A stretch of DNA of 64,000 nt from Vicinamibacterales bacterium (GTDB taxonomy: Bacteria; Acidobacteriota; Vicinamibacteria; Vicinamibacterales; Fen-181): the NCBI GenBank assembly GCA_036504215.1, contig DASXVO010000016.1, positions 250,001-314,000 on the forward strand, read 5' to 3'. Shown here piece after piece: positions 60,790-64,000 of this stretch. The position numbers were made by a program, and so were the translations under genes. The notes under the pieces were generated by a model. That model searched no databases, was not told the DNA's origin, and saw nothing but the letters and a program-made list of their open reading frames with translations. How positions within the stretch are numbered: the first letter of the stretch is position 1; the number at the start of each line of letters is the position of its first letter.

Positions 60790-63069
60790 ATGAACGAGCC
60801 AGCGCGTCCACGTCTTGGCGCGCACGCCTGCCGGTTGAGCATACACCCCGATATGTTGCATCTTGAGTGCTCGCGTCCAGGTCTGCGACGGTTGGTCACC
60901 ATCGTCTTCGCGCTCGCGTTGGGAGCGATCGCGGTCGTTTCCGCCCGCCAGGCGGGAACACCGCCATCTGCCGGACAGGCCAAGACGCCATCGGCCACCT
61001 ACCGCGTGGACATCAACTACGTGGAAATCCCGGCCGTGGTCGTCGACAGCAAGGATCGGTTCGTCGAGACGCTCCAGCAGGGCGACTTCGAGATCTACGA
61101 GGACGGCAGGAGGCAGACCCTCTCCGCGTTCTCGGTCGTCAACGCGCCCGTCGAACGGGCGGACGCGCCGCTCGTCACGAACCGTGTGGTCGAAGCCGAC
61201 GTGCAGACCAACGCGATGCCGTTTCAAGGGCGGCTGTTCGTGATCCTGCTCGACGACCTGCACATCGACGCGGCGGATACCATGCCGACGCGCCGTGCCG
61301 CGCGGAGCTTCATCGAGCGACAGATCGGAGCGGACGATCTTGGCGCCGTCGTGTGTGCGAGCGGCAGGTCCGACGTCGCACAGGACTTCACCGCCAACAA
61401 GTCACTGCTGGCAGCTGCGGTGGATCGGTTCACGGGCCGCCGCCTGCAGTCGGCTGCCATGAACCGCTTCGAGAACCCGGCCAACCAAGGGGCGCGCGCG
61501 GCGGGTGCGAGCCGGAGCGGAGGCCAGGTGTCGGCGGACGACCTCGAGGCCGGCGAGCGCAGCTACAACGCCAGGCTCACGCTGTCGGCCATCCGGCGGC
61601 TGTCGGACGGTCTCTCGGCGATCAAGGGACGCCGGAAGGCGCTCGTCCTGTTGAGCGGAGGCATCGACGCGTCGATCGCCAACATCACCGTCGCCGAATC
61701 GTCGCTCGAGCGGGGTTCCGAGCCGACACTCACGACGAACCTCCTGCCTGGCGCGGCCGCGGAACTGCAGTCTGACGCAGCCGACGCGATGTCGGCGGCG
61801 ACCCGCGCCAACGTCAGTATCTATGCGGTGGATCCGCGCGGACTCGTCGGCCCCGGCGGCGCCGACTTTCGCGTCTACACCGAGAAGCTCGACCCGAACC
61901 TGAGGATGGGCACCCAGGCGCTGGAGGACGAGATCCGACAGGGACACGACAGCCTCCGGCAGCTGGCCGACAGCACCGGCGGTTTCGCCACGGTGAACAC
62001 GAACAACCTCGGCGGCGCGTTCGACCGGATCCGCCAGGACAACAGCCGGTATTACCTGCTGGGCTACTACCCCGCCAACGACAAGCGTGACGGGAAGTTC
62101 CGGCGCATCGACGTCAAGGTGACCAAGCCCGGCCTGACGGTTCGGGCCCGCCGTGGGTACCTCGCCGCAAGGATCGCCAACAGGGCTCCGAAGACGACGA
62201 GTCCGAGCGTCGAGACTGCGGCACCTACCGTGCCCGCGGCGGTCGAGGAGGCGATCAACGCGCCGCTGGCGGTGCCCGGCCTCCGGCTGACCGCGTTCGC
62301 CGCGCCGTTTCGCCGGAGCGGTGGCGACTCGTCGGTGACCCTGGTCCTCCAGGTCGACGGCCGCGACCTGCGGTTCAAGGAAGCGAACGGGCGCTTCGAC
62401 GGCGCACTCGCGCTCTCGGTGATTGCGGTCGCGCCCGACGGCAAGGTGAAGGCGAGCCTGGGCCGGACGATCGCAATGCCGCTCAAACCGGAGTCCTACA
62501 AGCAGGTATCAGCGAACGGCATCCGGATCGTCGAGCAGCTCGATCTGCCGCACGGGCGGTATCAACTGCGCATCGGCGCGCAGGATGTCGACAGTCAGCT
62601 CGTTGGGTCGGTCCACTACGAACTCGACGTCCCCGATTTCCACGCTGCGCCGATCGCCATGAGCGGCCTCGTGCTGACATCGAGCCTCGCGGGCATGGTG
62701 CCGCTGGCGCCGGGCAGCCAACTGGAGCAGCTCCGCAAGCAATTACCGGGCCCCCCGACGGTGTCGCGTCGGTTCCGTGCCGGTGAGTTGCTGGCCGTGA
62801 TGGCGGAGGTCTACGACCGGGATGCGTCGCTGCACACGATCGACATCGTCACGACCGTGACCGCGACGGACGGGCGGCAGATGTTCCGGCACGACGAGGC
62901 GCGATCGAGCGCTGAGCGGGACGCCAACCAGGGCGCGTACGCTTACGCGGCGCGCATTCCGCTGGCGCAACTGCCGCCAGGGCTCTACGTGTTGAAGGTC
63001 GAGGCCCGCTCGCGCCTCGACGCCAAGCTCTCCGTGGCGAGGGAAATCCAGTTCGAGATCGTGCCCTAG
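60790..63069 (+). CDS. VWFA-related acidobacterial-type secreted protein
   Basis: A 759-residue protein of the TIGR03436 kind ('VWFA-related Acidobacterial domain'). A membrane segment (LVTIVFALALGAIAVVSA, near residue 36) is followed by RVDINYVEIPAVVVDSKDRF and DFEIYEDGRRQTLSAFSVV. The VWA domain contains FVILLDDLHIDAADT, where a DDLH motif replaces the usual MIDAS DxSxS, and ends with RYYLLGYYPANDKRDGKFRR. The last 300 residues are beta-rich. GGAG precedes ATG 60790; ATG 60853 is an alternative. The family is expanded in Acidobacteria; its role is unknown. Confidence 0.88.
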   Translation: MNEPARPRLGAHACRLSIHPDMLHLECSRPGLRRLVTIVFALALGAIAVVSARQAGTPPSAGQAKTPSATYRVDINYVEIPAVVVDSKDRFVETLQQGDFEIYEDGRRQTLSAFSVVNAPVERADAPLVTNRVVEADVQTNAMPFQGRLFVILLDDLHIDAADTMPTRRAARSFIERQIGADDLGAVVCASGRSDVAQDFTANKSLLAAAVDRFTGRRLQSAAMNRFENPANQGARAAGASRSGGQVSADDLEAGERSYNARLTLSAIRRLSDGLSAIKGRRKALVLLSGGIDASIANITVAESSLERGSEPTLTTNLLPGAAAELQSDAADAMSAATRANVSIYAVDPRGLVGPGGADFRVYTEKLDPNLRMGTQALEDEIRQGHDSLRQLADSTGGFATVNTNNLGGAFDRIRQDNSRYYLLGYYPANDKRDGKFRRIDVKVTKPGLTVRARRGYLAARIANRAPKTTSPSVETAAPTVPAAVEEAINAPLAVPGLRLTAFAAPFRRSGGDSSVTLVLQVDGRDLRFKEANGRFDGALALSVIAVAPDGKVKASLGRTIAMPLKPESYKQVSANGIRIVEQLDLPHGRYQLRIGAQDVDSQLVGSVHYELDVPDFHAAPIAMSGLVLTSSLAGMVPLAPGSQLEQLRKQLPGPPTVSRRFRAGELLAVMAEVYDRDASLHTIDIVTTVTATDGRQMFRHDEARSSAERDANQGAYAYAARIPLAQLPPGLYVLKVEARSRLDAKLSVAREIQFEIVP

Positions 63070-63288
63070 ATATCTTCCTGGGGCCAGAGCGTGACGAATG
63101 AAACAAGTTCTCGCGCCTCGCGTTCGCGCCTGGAAGACGTCGAGGACGACGCCGGAGGCGTCGCCCAGAAACAGCGTGGGCGAGCGAGTTCGGCGGCTCG
63201 AGGCGAAGCTTCGCTGGGTTTCCGCCGCCCGCCTGGAGTGCCGACCGCCTGCCGACGCCGAGCAGAGGCGTCCTGACCCGGCACCCGC
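63070..63288. other. Intergenic stretch, nothing recognised
   Basis: A 219-base gap between convergent genes. No gene, strong hairpin or repeat is seen. Confidence 0.4.
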
Positions 63289-64000
63289 TCACCGCCTCGT
63301 CGCCAGCAGCGCCTCGATCTCAGCGATCTCCTTCGGCACGCCGCGCGTCAGCACCTCGCATCCGTCCCGAGTGATCAGGACCGTGTCCTCCACACGGATG
63401 CCGATTTGCTTGTCGGGAAAGTACAGGGCCGGCTCGATCGCGAAGACCATCCCTTCGCGGAGCCGATCGATCGCGCCCACGTCGTGCGTCGCGAGACCGA
63501 CGTGGTGCCCGAAGCCGCCCTCGAGGCCGCCGGCGTCAATCCCCTTCCGCTTCAAGGCGTCGGCCACCGCACGCTTCACGTCCGCCTCGGTCACGCCGGG
63601 GCGATAGGCGTCGATGCATGCCTTCTCCACTTCGAGGACCTGCTCGTACACCCTCCGCTGTTCCTGTGTGAACTTCCCCGACACCGGCCACGTCCGCGTG
63701 ATGTCCATCGTCAGGTGATCGAGCTGGGCCCCGAAGTCCATCAGCACGAGATCCCCCGCCTCGGCCTGGCGGCCGTTGTCGTCGTAGTGCCACACACACG
63801 TGTTCGGGCCCGAGCCGACAATCGGCGCGTACGCCGGCCCGCGCGCTCCACGCTTCAGCACGTAGCCCATCGCCGCCGCTTCGATCTCGTACTCGAACAC
63901 ACCGGGTCGAGACGCGAGCATCGCTTGACGCACCCCCTCGGCCGAGATCTGGCCGTTGCGGCGCATGACCGTGATCTCGGCTGGCGTCTTGATCACGCGC
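63289..64000 (-). CDS. M24-family metallopeptidase (Xaa-Pro aminopeptidase type), partial
   Basis: The C-terminal catalytic 'pita-bread' domain is seen; the gene runs off the right edge. The frame is open to the window end, and the GTG at 63996 is probably an internal Val (VIKTPAEITVMRR). Metal ligands are visible: Asp in LVLMDFGAQLDHLTMDITRT, His in GFGHHVGLATHDVG, Glu in FAIEPALYFPD and Glu in GIRVEDTVLIT. It removes N-terminal residues ahead of proline. The missing N-terminal domain would distinguish aminopeptidase P from prolidase. Confidence 0.88.
   Translation of the reverse strand, partial: RVIKTPAEITVMRRNGQISAEGVRQAMLASRPGVFEYEIEAAAMGYVLKRGARGPAYAPIVGSGPNTCVWHYDDNGRQAEAGDLVLMDFGAQLDHLTMDITRTWPVSGKFTQEQRRVYEQVLEVEKACIDAYRPGVTEADVKRAVADALKRKGIDAGGLEGGFGHHVGLATHDVGAIDRLREGMVFAIEPALYFPDKQIGIRVEDTVLITRDGCEVLTRGVPKEIAEIEALLATRR

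Overview
This is a GC-rich bacterial chromosome segment, most likely from an acidobacterium of the Vicinamibacteria kind. The strongest lineage hint is the secreted von Willebrand factor A protein at the right end, whose architecture is the 'VWFA-related Acidobacterial' type. Tat-exported DUF362 proteins, an M64 peptidase, a NIPSNAP protein, an S9 peptidase and a DUF6599 protein fit the same lineage. No phage structural genes and no CRISPR array are visible.

Left part (1-15.2 kb). A partial CocE/NonD hydrolase diverges from a four-gene set (1.0-6.1 kb): a Tat-exported DUF362 protein, a membrane polyferredoxin of NapH type, a second Tat-exported DUF362 protein and a DUF6599 protein. An exact TGTGA-N6-TCACA operator (6.26 kb) follows. 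Next come eleven collinear genes (6.5-15.2 kb) for a membrane-bound group 4 [NiFe]-hydrogenase: MbhD-like, NuoK/MrpC-like, NuoL-like, NuoM-like, NuoA-like, small subunit, NuoC-like, large subunit with both nickel motifs, NuoH-like, an 8Fe ferredoxin and the maturation protease. This looks like a complete ferredoxin-linked, ion-pumping hydrogenase.

Middle part (15.2-53.2 kb). A NIPSNAP protein, an MFS transporter and a Cys-rich mini-protein precede an argR-argG-argH block with a double ARG box. A translationally coupled methyltransferase / CC-terminal mini-protein / ArsA-type ATPase set follows. Then come a quinone reductase, a large S9 peptidase, a rhomboid protease, a ferredoxin, a dmsABC-type molybdoenzyme operon, an M64 peptidase, an OPT transporter, acyl-CoA dehydrogenase, AlgH, an ABC exporter, PilZ, purA, hutU (with an apparent hutH remnant before it), an ATPase, an RNase III fused to DUF2007, a SpoIIE-type phosphatase, CutA and FtsB. 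The hydrogenase and the DMSO-reductase-like operon point to a facultative or anaerobic life style.

Right part (53.2-64 kb). The initiator tRNA gene is an integration site. Copies of its 3' end occur at about 53.37, 58.83 and 58.96 kb. They bracket a decayed element with a broken serine recombinase, a truncated hypothetical gene, an intact VapBC pair, a ruined AbiE pair that keeps its operator, an intact HicBA pair, a 134-bp direct repeat and a DUF5946 remnant. Normal chromosome resumes with a secreted protein, the VWFA protein and a partial M24 peptidase.
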